Part shown: positions 1 to 9,109 of the stretch, one piece after another
How the letters are laid out: each line of letters opens with the position of its first letter
Numbering within the stretch: the first letter of the stretch is position 1
Source: Paracoccaceae bacterium
GTDB taxonomy: Bacteria; Pseudomonadota; Alphaproteobacteria; Rhodobacterales; Rhodobacteraceae
Assembly (NCBI GenBank): GCA_023260655.1
Contig: JALQUU010000018.1
Coordinates: forward strand, 1 to 46,251
DNA: 46,251 nucleotides
Direction: 5' to 3'
Made by a program: the position numbers and the translations under genes
Notes under the pieces: generated by a model
Seen by the model: only the letters and a program-made list of their open reading frames with translations
The model's database searches: none
Told to the model about the DNA's origin: nothing

Positions 1-1
1 G

Positions 2-895
2 ATGGGAGTTGCAACCGGCGAAATTAACTCGCAGCAACTGCTTGATCGACGTGATCACCGTAGCCTTGTAAAGCCGAAAGACGGCGAAAGTGCGCATCCA
101 TTGTACACTTGTTACCTGCAACACCCTAAGGCCGAGATATATGCGGGAAATGCTGCTAGCATTCTCCCGCTGGATCTTGGGTTTTCTCTCATAGGCGTCG
201 GTTACGAGAATCCCGATGAGATAAACGCTGCTCTCCGTTCCACCAAGCAGTTTGATGGGAACAAAGAAATTCCATTGTGGGCTCGCTTTGTAAATTGGCG
301 CGTGATGCCTCAAGCCGAGCTTGAAAACGCTTTTCAAGAAGCGAATTCCTACATCTTTGAAAGCGATGAGATCATGCCAGGTCCATATCTGCACATAGCG
401 CATGACCTAATTACGATTGCCGAAGATGGGGCCGGAGGTGGCGCTAAGATCGCTAAGGAGATCGAACATCAAATAGAGAACCTTGCGAAAGATAATAAAA
501 TTCCTCCTGCTGGTTATGGTAGAAACTTCGGTTGGAGCGATGAAATGGGCGGATTCTCGTTCGGGGGATACGCATTCAAACCAAACGATCTAACCACACC
601 AATCATTCAATCCATGAGAAATGCACAAATTGAAGCGTTCGAGAAATCACGAGGCCACGAAGCGAAGAGATTGCTGAGACTCTTGCGCGACGATCTGGCC
701 GCATTTGGACACGAGTTTTCATGGAATAACGGTGTCTCAGGTTACCACCAAAACGCAATTCTTCACGAGATTGGTGCTTTAGAGTTCGCCGAAGTAGTCT
801 TTGGCTACGTCAGATCGGGCAGTATCGAAGCCATCGGCGCGCAACTTAGAGATTTGGCCGATAGGCACCACCCGAAAAAATACAGGAGGAAGTAG
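2..895 (+). CDS. Hypothetical protein of unknown function, 5' end unresolved
   Basis: A 297-residue frame that opens at the first base pair of the window, so the true start may lie upstream. I do not recognise the family. The sequence is soluble-looking, with no signal peptide or membrane segment; it has an acidic, glycine-containing central stretch (EDGAGGGAK) and a basic C-terminus (HHPKKYRRK). GC is about 50%, clearly lower than the genes that follow, and codon use is mixed rather than strongly GC-ending, which suggests recent acquisition. It ends in TAG next to a strong AGGAGGA sequence (886-892) that would serve a downstream gene. No neighbour inside the window indicates a role; the flank to the left is not visible. 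Confidence 0.6.
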   Translation: MGVATGEINSQQLLDRRDHRSLVKPKDGESAHPLYTCYLQHPKAEIYAGNAASILPLDLGFSLIGVGYENPDEINAALRSTKQFDGNKEIPLWARFVNWRVMPQAELENAFQEANSYIFESDEIMPGPYLHIAHDLITIAEDGAGGGAKIAKEIEHQIENLAKDNKIPPAGYGRNFGWSDEMGGFSFGGYAFKPNDLTTPIIQSMRNAQIEAFEKSRGHEAKRLLRLLRDDLAAFGHEFSWNNGVSGYHQNAILHEIGALEFAEVVFGYVRSGSIEAIGAQLRDLADRHHPKKYRRK

Positions 896-1026
896 ATTGG
901 GCAAAGACGGTCAAGAATAAACTAGAATTACTTGCCGACGAAGCGGGACAGCTTGAAAAGGCGCGGATGGTCTGGTTCTTGGGGTTCAATTGGAAATTTC
1001 CGGAAGGCGAAGGTGCCAGCGAGTAG
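892..1026 (+). pseudogene. Small reading frame or remnant after the accessory gene, no normal start codon
   Basis: Directly after the AGGAGGA sequence at 886-892 a frame runs from 892 to the TAG at 1024-1026 and encodes about 44 residues with sensible composition (DWAKTVKNKLELLADEAGQL, later VWFLGFNWKFPEGEGASE). The codon in start position is GTA, not GTG or ATG, and the only in-frame ATG is far downstream. Either a small coupled gene has lost its start, or the ribosome site serves a TTG at 897 in another frame that stops after seven codons. Family unknown. Low confidence that it is expressed. Confidence 0.3.
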
Positions 1027-1343
1027 ACTGGAATTTGCATTTCCGCTTCGGTCGTCAATAAAGGCACCTTCGCAATCGCAGCGAAGGTCTGCTGCACGCT
1101 CTTTGCTGTTTCCCATGGGCCACGCAGTATTTGTCGAAACGAGATCGAAACAGACCTCTCCGCCCCCCCTTTCTCCGATGTGAAAACCCCATCTCCCCCA
1201 CCTCCAACGCACGCAGCCTTAACACCCGCCCATACCCACCAACGTCATGACGCAAGCCATACGCATTCCAGACGCAATCCATACGCTTCGGAAATGTCGT
1301 TTTTTGTTGTTAACCAGAGGGTTAGAGCGATGATTCGCCGCGT
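1027..1343. other. Non-coding stretch between accessory gene and nadK
   Basis: No convincing gene. It contains a small hairpin (ACCTTCGC at 1066-1073 with GCGAAGGT at 1081-1088, no T-tract), a pyrimidine-rich section around 1160-1210, and one copy of a 54-bp dispersed repeat at 1241-1294. Short frames here have no ribosome site or family likeness. The region probably marks the edge of the acquired segment. Confidence 0.5.
1241..1294 (+). repeat. 54-bp dispersed repeat, copy 1
   Basis: It matches 38155-38208 in the same orientation over 54 bp with three mismatches. It starts with a 10-bp perfect palindrome (CGTCATGACG at 1243-1252) and contains an 11-bp periodic motif of the form ATACGCAATCC, AGACGCAATCC, ATACGC. 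It lies about 50 bp beyond the stop codon of nadK, outside any real gene. Confidence 0.8.
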
Positions 1344-2099
1344 TTAGGCGAATTGCTCGCGGATCAGTCTTTCATCCAACCCATGTCCCGGATCGAAGAG
1401 GATGCGGTGCCGGATATCGGGTTCCACCTGCACGTCCACCACCGCCACATCCTGCACCGAACGGCTATCGGCATCGGCCATCACGGGCCGTTTCGCCGGA
1501 TCGGTCACTTCGAACCGCACATGCGCCGCCGCAGGCAAAATCGCCCCCCGCCACCGCCGAGGCCGGAACGGCGCAATCGCGGTTAGCGCCAGAACACCCG
1601 ACCCGATGGGCAGGATCGGCCCATGCGCCGAGTAGTTATAAGCCGTTGATCCCGCAGGCGTCGCCACCAATGCCCCGTCGCAAACCAGCTCCTCAAGGCG
1701 CAAGCGCCCGTCCACCCAGATCTTCAACTTGGCCGCTTGCGGGCCTTGGCGCAGGAGAGAAACCTCATTGATTGCAAGGGCTTGATGCACTTCCCCCGCC
1801 ACGGTTTCCGCCCGCATCGAGAGCGGATTGATCGCCGCCTCTTCTGCCGCCTGAAGCCGCGCCGCCAGATCGCTTTCGGAATAGGTGTTCATCAGAAAGC
1901 CCACCGTGCCCCGGTTCATCCCGTAAACAGGCACGTCCAAGGTCTGGGTGCGGTGCAACGTTTGCAGCATGAACCCGTCGCCCCCCAAGGCCACGATCAC
2001 ATCCGCATCCGCCTCATCGGTATGGCCATAGCGCCCCACAAGCACAGCCCGCGCCGTTTGGGCCACGGGGGCATCACTGGCGGCAAAGGCGATTTTCAT
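1344..2099 (-). CDS. nadK: NAD kinase
   Basis: Phosphorylates NAD to NADP in the cytoplasm, using ATP or polyphosphate. The 251-residue protein has the family signature GGDG at residues 39-42 (catalytic Asp41), the NE pair of the NAD site at 111-112, and the glycine-rich DGALVATPAGSTAY block at 141-154. Length fits the short alphaproteobacterial NadK type. ATG at 2099 is preceded by a GGAG ribosome site. It is transcribed divergently from glyA, 171 bp away, and stands alone on its strand here; a dispersed repeat lies just beyond its stop codon. Confidence 0.93.
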   Translation of the reverse strand: MKIAFAASDAPVAQTARAVLVGRYGHTDEADADVIVALGGDGFMLQTLHRTQTLDVPVYGMNRGTVGFLMNTYSESDLAARLQAAEEAAINPLSMRAETVAGEVHQALAINEVSLLRQGPQAAKLKIWVDGRLRLEELVCDGALVATPAGSTAYNYSAHGPILPIGSGVLALTAIAPFRPRRWRGAILPAAAHVRFEVTDPAKRPVMADADSRSVQDVAVVDVQVEPDIRHRILFDPGHGLDERLIREQFA

Positions 2100-2270
2100 A
2101 AGGTTCTCCGAAGTTTCCGAAAGGCGCGGCCTTGCGCGGATGGAAGCATATTGCCGCGCTCAATGCCACCCCCGCCGCCATTCCTTGCCCGTGCGTCGCT
2201 TTCAACACTTCCACAGTTCGAAGCGATGCCTTAGGAACACGCCAACCAAGTTGCCAAGGGAGCGCACCCC

Positions 2271-3554
2271 ATGTCCGACAATGCCTTTTTCACTGAAAAA
2301 CTCGCCACCCGCGACCCCGAATTGTGGGGTTCGATCACCAACGAGCTTGGCCGCCAGCGCCATGAAATCGAGCTGATCGCCTCGGAAAACATCGTCTCCG
2401 CTGCCGTGATGGAAGCGCAAGGCTCTGTTATGACGAACAAATATGCGGAAGGCTATCCGGGACGCCGCTACTATGGCGGTTGCCAGTTCGTCGACGTGGC
2501 CGAGAACCTCGCCATCGAACGCGCCTGCCAGCTCTTCAACTGCTCCTTCGCCAACGTCCAGCCGAACTCTGGTTCGCAGGCGAACCAGGGCGTCTACACC
2601 GCGCTCCTCCAGCCCGGCGACACCATCCTCGGCATGAGCCTCGACGCAGGCGGCCACCTCACCCACGGCGCGAAGCCCAACCAGTCGGGCAAGTGGTTCA
2701 ACGCCGTGCAATACGGTGTCCGCAAGCAGGACAGCCAGATCGACTACGACGCGATCACGGCCCTCACCGCCGAGCACAAGCCGAAGATGATCATCGCAGG
2801 TGGCTCGGCCATCCCGCGCGTCATCGACTTCAAAAAAATGCGCGAAATCGCCGATTCCGTCGGGGCTTACCTGATGGCGGACGTGGCCCACTTCGCGGGC
2901 CTCATAGCCGCTGGCCTCTACCCTTCGCCCTTCCCGCATGCCCACGTCGCCACCACCACCACGCACAAAACCCTGCGTGGCCCGCGCGGCGGCATGATCA
3001 TGACCAACGACGAAGATATCGCCAAGAAGATCAACTCGGCGATCTTCCCCGGTATCCAGGGCGGCCCCCTGATGCACGTGATCGCGGCCAAGGCCGCGGC
3101 CTTCCACGAGGCGCTGTCGCCGGCGTTCAAGGCCTACCAGCAGCAGGTGGTGAAGAACGCCGCGGCCCTGGCCGACACGCGGGTCGCGCGCGGCCTGCGC
3201 ATCGTCTCCGGCCGCACCGAGAGCCACGTGATGCTGGTGGACCTGCGCGCCAAGGGACTGACCGGCAAGGAGGCCGAGACCATCCTGGGCAAGGCCCACA
3301 TCACCTGCAACAAGAACGGCATCCCTTTCGATCCGGAAAAGCCCACCGTCACCTCCGGCGTCCGCCTCGGCACCCCTGCTGGTACGACCCGTGGCTTCAA
3401 GGAAGAAGAGTTCCGCCAGATCGCGCGCTGGATCGTTGAAGTGGTCGACGGCCTCGCCGCCAACGGCCCCGAAGGCAACGCCGATGTGGAAGCCAAGGTG
3501 AAGGCAGGCGTCGAAGCCCTTTGCGAGCGCTTCCCCCTCTACCCGAACCTCTGA
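2271..3554 (+). CDS. glyA: Serine hydroxymethyltransferase
   Basis: PLP enzyme that interconverts serine and glycine while loading tetrahydrofolate with a one-carbon unit. The 427-residue protein has the full SHMT pattern: ELIASEN near residue 40, the NKYAEGYPG(R)RYYGG block near 57-70, and the PLP lysine in [14 protein letters not shown] (Lys233). The C-terminal [16 protein letters not shown] segment is also typical. A GGGAG sequence lies about 8 bases before the ATG. It is a single-gene unit with a strong intrinsic terminator right behind it (3575-3612). Confidence 0.97.
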   Translation: MSDNAFFTEKLATRDPELWGSITNELGRQRHEIELIASENIVSAAVMEAQGSVMTNKYAEGYPGRRYYGGCQFVDVAENLAIERACQLFNCSFANVQPNSGSQANQGVYTALLQPGDTILGMSLDAGGHLTHGAKPNQSGKWFNAVQYGVRKQDSQIDYDAITALTAEHKPKMIIAGGSAIPRVIDFKKMREIADSVGAYLMADVAHFAGLIAAGLYPSPFPHAHVATTTTHKTLRGPRGGMIMTNDEDIAKKINSAIFPGIQGGPLMHVIAAKAAAFHEALSPAFKAYQQQVVKNAAALADTRVARGLRIVSGRTESHVMLVDLRAKGLTGKEAETILGKAHITCNKNGIPFDPEKPTVTSGVRLGTPAGTTRGFKEEEFRQIARWIVEVVDGLAANGPEGNADVEAKVKAGVEALCERFPLYPNL

Positions 3555-3574
3555 TTTCCCTACGAAATCTACCG

Positions 3575-3612
3575 AACAGGCGTCGCCCCGCGCGGCGCCT
3601 GTTTGCTTTTTC
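3575..3612 (+). terminator. Intrinsic terminator of glyA
   Basis: A 12-bp stem with one G-U pair (AACAGGCGTCGC against GCGGCGCCTGTT), loop of five bases, then TGCTTTTT. It starts 21 bp after the glyA stop codon. Confidence 0.85.
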
Positions 3613-3637
3613 CCACAGCCTTCGCCATGGTCGCGCC

Positions 3638-4492
3638 ATGTTGCAAAGCTGCTTTGAAAACTGGGCCCTGTCCACCCTCCCCCGCCCCCTCGCGCGGCTC
3701 GTGGTATTCTTTTCCCTGCAAGCCGCGTCGTGCCTTTTCGCGCTCTCGTTTCTTGCCGCTCTGATCCTCACCCGCGCGATCTGGCAGCAGGATTGGGCGC
3801 TTCAACGCTACGACGCGCTCGTCATCATCGCTGTAGGCCTGCAAGCCATCTTAATCGCCACCAAGCTCGAAACCCTCGAAGAAGCGCGCATGATCCTGCT
3901 CTTCCACCTCACAGGCACGATGATGGAATGGTTCAAGGTCTCGGCAGGCTCATGGGCCTATCCCGATCCGGGCCTCCTGAAACTCTTCGGCGTGCCGCTC
4001 TTCACGGGCTTCATGTATGCCTCGGTCGGCAGCTACATAGCACGCGCCCTCCGCCTCTTTCACATCCGCCTCGCCCCTGCGCCTCCCTACTGGAGCATCG
4101 CGGCACTCGCGGTGGCGATCTACGTGAATTTCTGGGCACACCACTTCCTGCCGGATGCCCGCGTCGCGCTCTTTGGCGCCACTGTGCTGCTCTTCGCCCG
4201 CACCCGCCTCTGGTTCCGCACGATTGATCTCTGGCTCTGGGTGCCCGTGCCCCTCGTCGCGCTTGGGGCGGCGCTCATGCTCTGGGTCGCTGAAAATATC
4301 GGCGCCTTTACAGGCACTTGGCGCTACTCAGGCCAAAAGGCTCTGCAACTGGTGAGTTGGGGTAAACTCGGCTCGTGGTATCTCTTGCTCTTCGTGGCCT
4401 TCGCCACCGTCACGCTCGTGGCGCGCCATGCGCTCCGTCCAAAGCCATGGCACCCCTCAGAGGAGGCCGCGGAACTTCAGGAACGCGAGTAG
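3638..4492 (+). CDS. DUF817 family integral membrane protein
   Basis: A 284-residue polytopic membrane protein with about eight hydrophobic helices. The stretch with TKLETLEEARMILLFHLTGT, MEWFKVSAGSWAYP and LFTGFMYASVGSYIARA is typical of the DUF817 (YoaT-like) family, whose function is unknown to me. The start is taken at ATG 3638 because the open frame upstream runs back through the glyA terminator and into glyA. It ends in TAG and overlaps the 3' end of the convergent small gene by 36 bp. Confidence 0.7.
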   Translation: MLQSCFENWALSTLPRPLARLVVFFSLQAASCLFALSFLAALILTRAIWQQDWALQRYDALVIIAVGLQAILIATKLETLEEARMILLFHLTGTMMEWFKVSAGSWAYPDPGLLKLFGVPLFTGFMYASVGSYIARALRLFHIRLAPAPPYWSIAALAVAIYVNFWAHHFLPDARVALFGATVLLFARTRLWFRTIDLWLWVPVPLVALGAALMLWVAENIGAFTGTWRYSGQKALQLVSWGKLGSWYLLLFVAFATVTLVARHALRPKPWHPSEEAAELQERE

Positions 4493-4831
4493 CACCGCAA
4501 CGAAGGCCAGAAGGTTGAACACCAACCCGCCCGCCAGCCCGAGCCAGAACCCCTTCCGCCGATCCGCCGGATCAATGGCCGCCAGAAACGTCATCGCGGC
4601 GCGATAATCCTTCTCCAGCCCCGCCAGATCGATCCGCGCCACCAGCTTCGGATGCCGCGCCATTTCCTGCGCGGCGGCAATCCGCGTGATCCCCGCGCGG
4701 ATACTCGTTGGCAAACGCCGCCCGGCCTTCTTCGCGCGCAGATGCAATGCGCCGCTGCCAAGACCCAGCTTTTCCGCCAGCATCTCTTCCAGCCGCACTG
4801 CCTTACCATCGATCTCGGAAATTTCTGTCAT
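4457..4831 (-). CDS. Hypothetical protein with one C-terminal membrane helix
   Basis: A 124-residue protein with a charged N-terminal two-thirds and a single hydrophobic anchor at the end (GFWLGLAGGLVFNLLAFVAV). I do not recognise a family. ATG 4831 is preferred over an in-frame GTG at 4843, because AGAGG lies about 11 bases before the ATG. The last 36 bp overlap the convergent DUF817 gene tail to tail, so antisense effects at the 3' ends are possible. It probably sits in the inner membrane with a cytoplasmic head. Confidence 0.6.
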   Translation of the reverse strand: MTEISEIDGKAVRLEEMLAEKLGLGSGALHLRAKKAGRRLPTSIRAGITRIAAAQEMARHPKLVARIDLAGLEKDYRAAMTFLAAIDPADRRKGFWLGLAGGLVFNLLAFVAVLLAFLKFRGLL

Positions 4832-4918
4832 TTGCCCGTTCACCTCTAGCGCGCCCTCATACGCTACCGTTCGGCTTCACTCAACATCTGGAAAAGCACA
4901 CAAAGCCACTGTATCCGA

Positions 4919-5683
4919 ATGATCATGCTTCATTTCTACGATCATCCCGGCCCCACAGATGCCCCGCCCCTAATCATTGCCCACGGCCTCTACGGCTCCG
5001 GCAAAAACTGGGGGGCTATTGCCCGAAAGCTCTCGGAAGCGCGACGCGTCGTTGCCGTGGATATGCGCAATCACGGTGATAGCGCCTGGACAGAAACCCA
5101 CCATTACACCGATCTTGGTGCCGATCTCGTCGAAGTCGCGGAACACATCGGCGGGCCCATTGATCTCTTGGGCCATTCCATGGGCGGCAAATCCTCGATG
5201 ATCGCCGCACTCACACGCCCCGATCTGATCCGCAAACTGATCGTCGCCGACATTGCGCCCGTGAATTATTCCCACACCCAGATGATGTATATCGACGCCA
5301 TGCGTTCGATCGACCTCACAGGGATCGATCGCCGCTCGCAAGCCGAAGCTGCCCTCCGCGCCGTCATCGACGATCCGGTCCTGCCTTCGTTCTTCACGCA
5401 ATCGCTGGATTTGAAGGCAGGTCGCTGGAAGCTGAACCTCGACACCTTGGCCCGTGAAATGCCGAACCTCCTGTCTTTCCCGGAGGTTTCAGGCCAATTC
5501 GACGGCCCCGCGCTCTTCCTCACCGGCGCGAACTCAACTTATGTGCTGCCCGAGCACCGGGCACGCATAAAAGAGCTCTTCCCGAACGCCAAATTCGCGA
5601 AGATCCCCGGCGCCGGCCATTGGCTCCACGCCGAGAAACCCGCTGAGTTCGAAGCGGCCGTACGCCACTTCCTCGCGGCTTAA
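4919..5683 (+). CDS. Alpha/beta hydrolase, YbfF-like esterase
   Basis: A 254-residue cytoplasmic alpha/beta-hydrolase. It has the oxyanion HGLYGSGKNW segment near residue 22, the VDMRNHGDS strand-turn near 47, the nucleophile elbow GHSMGG near 85, a late acid in the region after FLTGANS, and the catalytic His in GAGHWLHAEKP. This layout is that of the YbfF / abhydrolase-11 esterases, which act on short acyl esters or thioesters in vitro; the natural substrate is not evident. ATG 4919 or 4925 could be the start, as neither has a strong ribosome site. The stop overlaps the stop of the convergent small gene. Confidence 0.8.
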   Translation: MIMLHFYDHPGPTDAPPLIIAHGLYGSGKNWGAIARKLSEARRVVAVDMRNHGDSAWTETHHYTDLGADLVEVAEHIGGPIDLLGHSMGGKSSMIAALTRPDLIRKLIVADIAPVNYSHTQMMYIDAMRSIDLTGIDRRSQAEAALRAVIDDPVLPSFFTQSLDLKAGRWKLNLDTLAREMPNLLSFPEVSGQFDGPALFLTGANSTYVLPEHRARIKELFPNAKFAKIPGAGHWLHAEKPAEFEAAVRHFLAA

Positions 5684-5865
5684 TTCGTTTCGACGATGGC
5701 TTTTGCGACGAAGTAGGCCACGGGCAGTGACACCACAAATCCGATCCCTGCCGCGATCAGGATCGGCACCAGTGTGTCATAGCCCATGGTGAGCGCAGCA
5801 ATCACAAGCGTGCCCGCGACGGTCGTGGAAATCAGCGAATAAAGAATGGAGGCAAGGCGCATCAT
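5680..5865 (-). CDS. Small two-helix membrane protein
   Basis: A 61-residue protein made of two hydrophobic helices (LYSLISTTVAGTLVIAALTM and LVPILIAAGIGFVVSLPVAY) and a short polar tail. Proteins of this kind in Rhodobacterales are often labelled CTP synthetase in databases, which by size and composition cannot be right. ATG 5865 is chosen because AAGGAAA lies nine bases upstream; the longer frame from 5904 would swallow that site. The stop codon overlaps that of the convergent hydrolase. Function unknown. Confidence 0.65.
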   Translation of the reverse strand: MMRLASILYSLISTTVAGTLVIAALTMGYDTLVPILIAAGIGFVVSLPVAYFVAKAIVETN

Positions 5866-5939
5866 GGCAATGTTTCCTTTTCGGGCGCGGTCCCGAAAAT
5901 ACACATTCCCTATTTAGAATTGATGCGCCTTGATCCTGA

Positions 5940-6416
5940 TCAACCGCGAAGCGACATCCGCTTCATGATGCCGTCCTTCATAACGGCCTGGTGGTAAACC
6001 GCGCCCACGATATGCAGCCCGACGAAGGCCAACAGGAGCGCCTTCATCACCTCATGCGCTTCACCGGCTGCGCCCACGGACCCGAACCATGCCACAGCGC
6101 CGGAAATCGGCAGCGCAAACATCAGCGCATAAAGTCCGGTATGGACAATATGGGACACCCGCTGCTGCATCGGCGGTGCAGGCAATTCCTCTGGCACCCC
6201 AACGCTCTTACGCAGTGCCAAACGCCAAACAGCGAAGAGCCCGACGAGAATGCCGCCAAAAACATGCGCGGCAACGAGGGGCGAGAATGCGAACTCCTGC
6301 CCTTTCATCACGGCGCGGAATGCTGCGGAAATCCTATCATGGAAAACGAACTGCTGCAGGATGAGCAGAAAAACCAGCCAGTGAAGAATGATCTGGACGC
6401 GAGAATACTTGGTCAT
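5940..6416 (-). CDS. Cytochrome b561
   Basis: A 158-residue four-helix diheme membrane protein of the bacterial b561 (CybB) family, which moves electrons between quinone and acceptors such as superoxide at the inner membrane. The first helix carries the usual RVQIILHWLVFLLIL start with His12; further helix histidines appear in AAHVFGG, SHIVHTGLYALM and LHIVGAVYHQ, enough to ligate two b hemes. Length is normal. It stands alone between the small membrane gene and a hypothetical gene on the same strand. Confidence 0.85.
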   Translation of the reverse strand: MTKYSRVQIILHWLVFLLILQQFVFHDRISAAFRAVMKGQEFAFSPLVAAHVFGGILVGLFAVWRLALRKSVGVPEELPAPPMQQRVSHIVHTGLYALMFALPISGAVAWFGSVGAAGEAHEVMKALLLAFVGLHIVGAVYHQAVMKDGIMKRMSLRG

Positions 6417-6558
6417 TGGAAACCCCCAAAAACTGGACCGTCAGGGGTGATACGGCGCAAAGCGCTTTTTCCGTCGCCCCGAACCACAGCTTTTTCACTG
6501 CGGCACAGGGAGCCTAGACCTGCCAAGAAGATAAGGGAACGGCTGTCTTACGACAGGT

Positions 6559-6909
6559 TCACAGGTATCCAATCAGACCCACAGGCGCATTCTCGTCGCG
6601 CTCGTAGTCAATCGCGGGGCGCTCCTCGGCGCGGGTCGCGCGTTTGAATTCGAAGCGCAACTCTCCGCCTTCCTCTTCTGAAGCCACAACAAGCGCCTGC
6701 ATCAGGTGCCGCGACCCGTCATACAGATCGATCAACCCCCGCAAATGCGGTGCCACATCGGCATCCAAAGCAAAGCCGCCCTGCCACATCCGCAGCACAG
6801 GCCAGCTTTCCTGACCAACCTCGACCTTCAGCCGCGACTTCTTCTTCGCTGCCAGTTTACGCGCCGCATCCAGGCCTTCTTGCAATTCGCGCGTCAGAAA
6901 AGTCGTCAT
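6559..6909 (-). CDS. Hypothetical protein, cytoplasmic
   Basis: A 116-residue soluble protein with a basic N-terminal helix (DAARKLAAKKKSRLKVEVG) and an acidic C-terminal half. I recognise no domain. The start is set at ATG 6909 because the GGAGGA ribosome site sits inside the longer frame from 6921. A short perfect inverted repeat (6928-6942) lies immediately upstream and may regulate it. It is divergent from the GST gene. Confidence 0.6.
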   Translation of the reverse strand: MTTFLTRELQEGLDAARKLAAKKKSRLKVEVGQESWPVLRMWQGGFALDADVAPHLRGLIDLYDGSRHLMQALVVASEEEGGELRFEFKRATRAEERPAIDYERDENAPVGLIGYL

Positions 6910-6927
6910 CGATTCCTCCATCCCTCA

Positions 6928-6942
6928 CGCAACAATGTTGCG
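6928..6942. promoter_or_regulatory. Inverted repeat in divergent promoter region
   Basis: CGCAAC-AAT-GTTGCG is a perfect 6+6 palindrome with a 3-bp centre, 19 bp upstream of the ATG at 6909. Its size and place fit an operator. A second small inverted repeat (CGTTGCC at 6997-7003 with GGCAACG at 7008-7014) lies between the two divergent genes. The regulator is unknown. Confidence 0.4.
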
Positions 6943-7128
6943 CGGCAAAAATTAAAATCAAGAAAACAAAGGGATAATTTCCGCATCCTTTTCCTGCGTT
7001 GCCTCTTGGCAACGGGAGCAACTTTCACGCCAATCCCGAATTGTGCAGGAATGCAGGGCTTCTGCGCTCCGCAAAGGGGTGCCGGGAGGATCGTTTGGCT
7101 CTACTTTCTCCGGCGAAAGGAGCATTCC

Positions 7129-8103
7129 ATGGGCTTACTGATCGACGGCGTCTGGCACGACAAATGGTATGACACCTCCAAAACCGGAGGTGCTTTCGAA
7201 CGCACGACAACCACGTTCCGGAACTGGATCACCCCCGATGGCGCCCCCGGCCCCTCGGGCAAAGGCGGTTTCAAAGCCGAAGCGGATCGCTACCATCTCT
7301 ATGTGTCCTACGCCTGCCCTTGGGCGCATCGCACCCTGATCCTCCGCGCCCTCAAAGGGCTGGAAAGCCTGATCGGGGTATCCGCCGTCCATCCCGACAT
7401 GGGCAGCGACGGCTGGACCTTCGCCGCCGACTTCTCCGGCACCACGGGAGACCGCCTTTTCGGCCTCGATTTCCTGCGCGAGCTTTACACCAAGGCCGAT
7501 CCGAACATCTCCGGCCGCGTCACGGTGCCTGTGCTCTGGGACAAAGCCACGGGTTCCATCGTCTCGAACGAAAGCGCCGAGATCATCCAGATGCTGAACT
7601 CGGCCTTCGATCCCCTCACGGGCAACACTGCCGATTTCAATCCCGAACCCCTGCGCGCTGAGATGGCCGATGTAGATGCCCGCATCTACGACACCGTGAA
7701 TAACGGCGTCTACAAATGTGGTTTCGCCACCACCCAGCGCGCCTATGACGCCGCCATCTCCCCGCTTTTCGAAACGCTCGACTGGCTCGAAACCCGCCTT
7801 GCGGATCGTCGCTTCCTCATGGGCGATGCCCCAATTCTCTCCGATTGGCGACTTTTCACAACGCTCGTCCGGTTCGATGCGGTCTATCACGGCCATTTCA
7901 AATGCAATCGCGCGCGCATTGTCGATAACCCCAACCTCTGGGCCTACACCCGCGACCTCTACCAATGGCCGGGCGTCGCGAGCACCGTGCACATGGATCA
8001 CATCACGCGGCACTATTACTGGTCCCATACCACGATCAACTCGCACCGGATCATCCCCATCGGCCCGAAGCTAGACTTCTCCGCCCCTCACGGGCGCGGC
8101 TAA
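7129..8103 (+). CDS. Glutathione S-transferase, glutathionyl-hydroquinone reductase type
   Basis: A 324-residue protein of the YqjG/ECM4 (Xi-class) GST family, which reduces glutathionyl-hydroquinones with glutathione. The active-site motif YACPWAHR places the catalytic cysteine at residue 63, within a thioredoxin-like N-domain; VPVLWD and SNESAEIIQML form the glutathione site. The long helical C-domain contains CGFATTQRAYD and the end segment HITRHYYWSHTTINSHRIIPIGP typical of this class. The start at ATG 7129 follows AAGGAG at normal distance; upstream in-frame sequence is unrelated. It sits alone and lies divergent from the hypothetical gene. Confidence 0.9.
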   Translation: MGLLIDGVWHDKWYDTSKTGGAFERTTTTFRNWITPDGAPGPSGKGGFKAEADRYHLYVSYACPWAHRTLILRALKGLESLIGVSAVHPDMGSDGWTFAADFSGTTGDRLFGLDFLRELYTKADPNISGRVTVPVLWDKATGSIVSNESAEIIQMLNSAFDPLTGNTADFNPEPLRAEMADVDARIYDTVNNGVYKCGFATTQRAYDAAISPLFETLDWLETRLADRRFLMGDAPILSDWRLFTTLVRFDAVYHGHFKCNRARIVDNPNLWAYTRDLYQWPGVASTVHMDHITRHYYWSHTTINSHRIIPIGPKLDFSAPHGRG

Positions 8104-8185
8104 AGCAGCCACCAAACGTCGCTCCTCTGCTTGCTCCCCGCTCTGTTTCGCGGCACATCAACCGCGTAACCACGGGGCGCAAAAG

Positions 8186-9109
8186 ATGAACGGCAGAGAT
8201 CACGGAGGCGGACTAGACGCAGCAGCGGCCCAATGGGGCGGCACTCGCGCAGACTGGCTTGACCTCTCCACGGGCATCAATCCCGTCCCCTATCCAGTCC
8301 CTTCCCTTTCCGCAGACGCTTGGAATGCGCTCCCCGACAAAGGCGCGCAAAAGCGCCTGATCGCCGCCGCCCGCCAGTTCTGGAACGTACCGAGCGAGGC
8401 CGCGATCCTCCCCGCCCCCGGCGCTTCCGCCCTCATCGCCCGCATGCCCGCCATCGCCCCCGGCGCGGCCTATGTCGAAGCGCCCACCTATAACGAACAC
8501 GCCGCAGCCTTCGCCGCCCTTGGCCGCCTCGCCACCAGCCCTCAGGCCGCTACCCATATCCACGTTCACCCGAACAACCCCGATGGCCGCCGCTTCACCG
8601 CACCGCTCTCCGCCCGCTTCACCGTGATCGACGAAAGCTTCTGCGACGTGACCCCCTCGGAAACCCGCATCCAAGAAGCCGCCCGCCCCGGCGTGGTCGT
8701 GCTGAAAAGTTTCGGCAAGTTCTGGGGCCTCGCTGGCCTGCGCTTGGGCTTCGCCATTGCCCAGCCCGAAACTCTGGGCCAAATGCCCGACCTCATCGGC
8801 CCATGGGCCGTCTCCGGCCTCGCGCTCGAAATCGGTGTAGCCGCCCTCTCAGATCAAGCTTGGGCCGAAACCACCCGCGCCCGCCTCGCACAAGACACCG
8901 CCCGCCTCGACTCGCTCATGGCAGCGCATGCCACCCTCGTCGGCGGCACGCCCCTCTTCCGCCTTTACGATGTGCGCGATGCCGCCGCCTTTCAGGAACG
9001 GCTGGCCAAGCACCACATCTGGTCCCGTATCTTCCCCTATTCCAAAACGTGGATCCGCTTGGGCCTTCCCCACCCTTCCCGCTGGTTCCAACTCGAGGCC
9101 GCGCTATGA
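8186..9109 (+). CDS. cobD: Threonine-phosphate decarboxylase (cobalamin synthesis)
   Basis: PLP-dependent, class I/II aminotransferase fold. It makes aminopropanol phosphate from threonine phosphate for the nucleotide loop of cobalamin; called CobD in Salmonella and CobC in the aerobic nomenclature. The 307-residue protein has [11 protein letters not shown] near residue 27, the aspartate that holds the PLP ring in VIDESF (Asp149), and the PLP lysine in [15 protein letters not shown] (Lys178). The C-terminal RLGLPH motif is also family-like. It overlaps the next gene by ATGA, so the two are translationally coupled. No cobalamin riboswitch is visible in the short upstream gap. Confidence 0.88.
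   Translation: MNGRDHGGGLDAAAAQWGGTRADWLDLSTGINPVPYPVPSLSADAWNALPDKGAQKRLIAAARQFWNVPSEAAILPAPGASALIARMPAIAPGAAYVEAPTYNEHAAAFAALGRLATSPQAATHIHVHPNNPDGRRFTAPLSARFTVIDESFCDVTPSETRIQEAARPGVVVLKSFGKFWGLAGLRLGFAIAQPETLGQMPDLIGPWAVSGLALEIGVAALSDQAWAETTRARLAQDTARLDSLMAAHATLVGGTPLFRLYDVRDAAAFQERLAKHHIWSRIFPYSKTWIRLGLPHPSRWFQLEAAL

Noticed and set aside
8104-8185. Possible cobalamin riboswitch before the cobD-cbiB pair
   Set aside because: The gap is only 82 bp, too short for the structure, and no B12-box-like sequence is visible.
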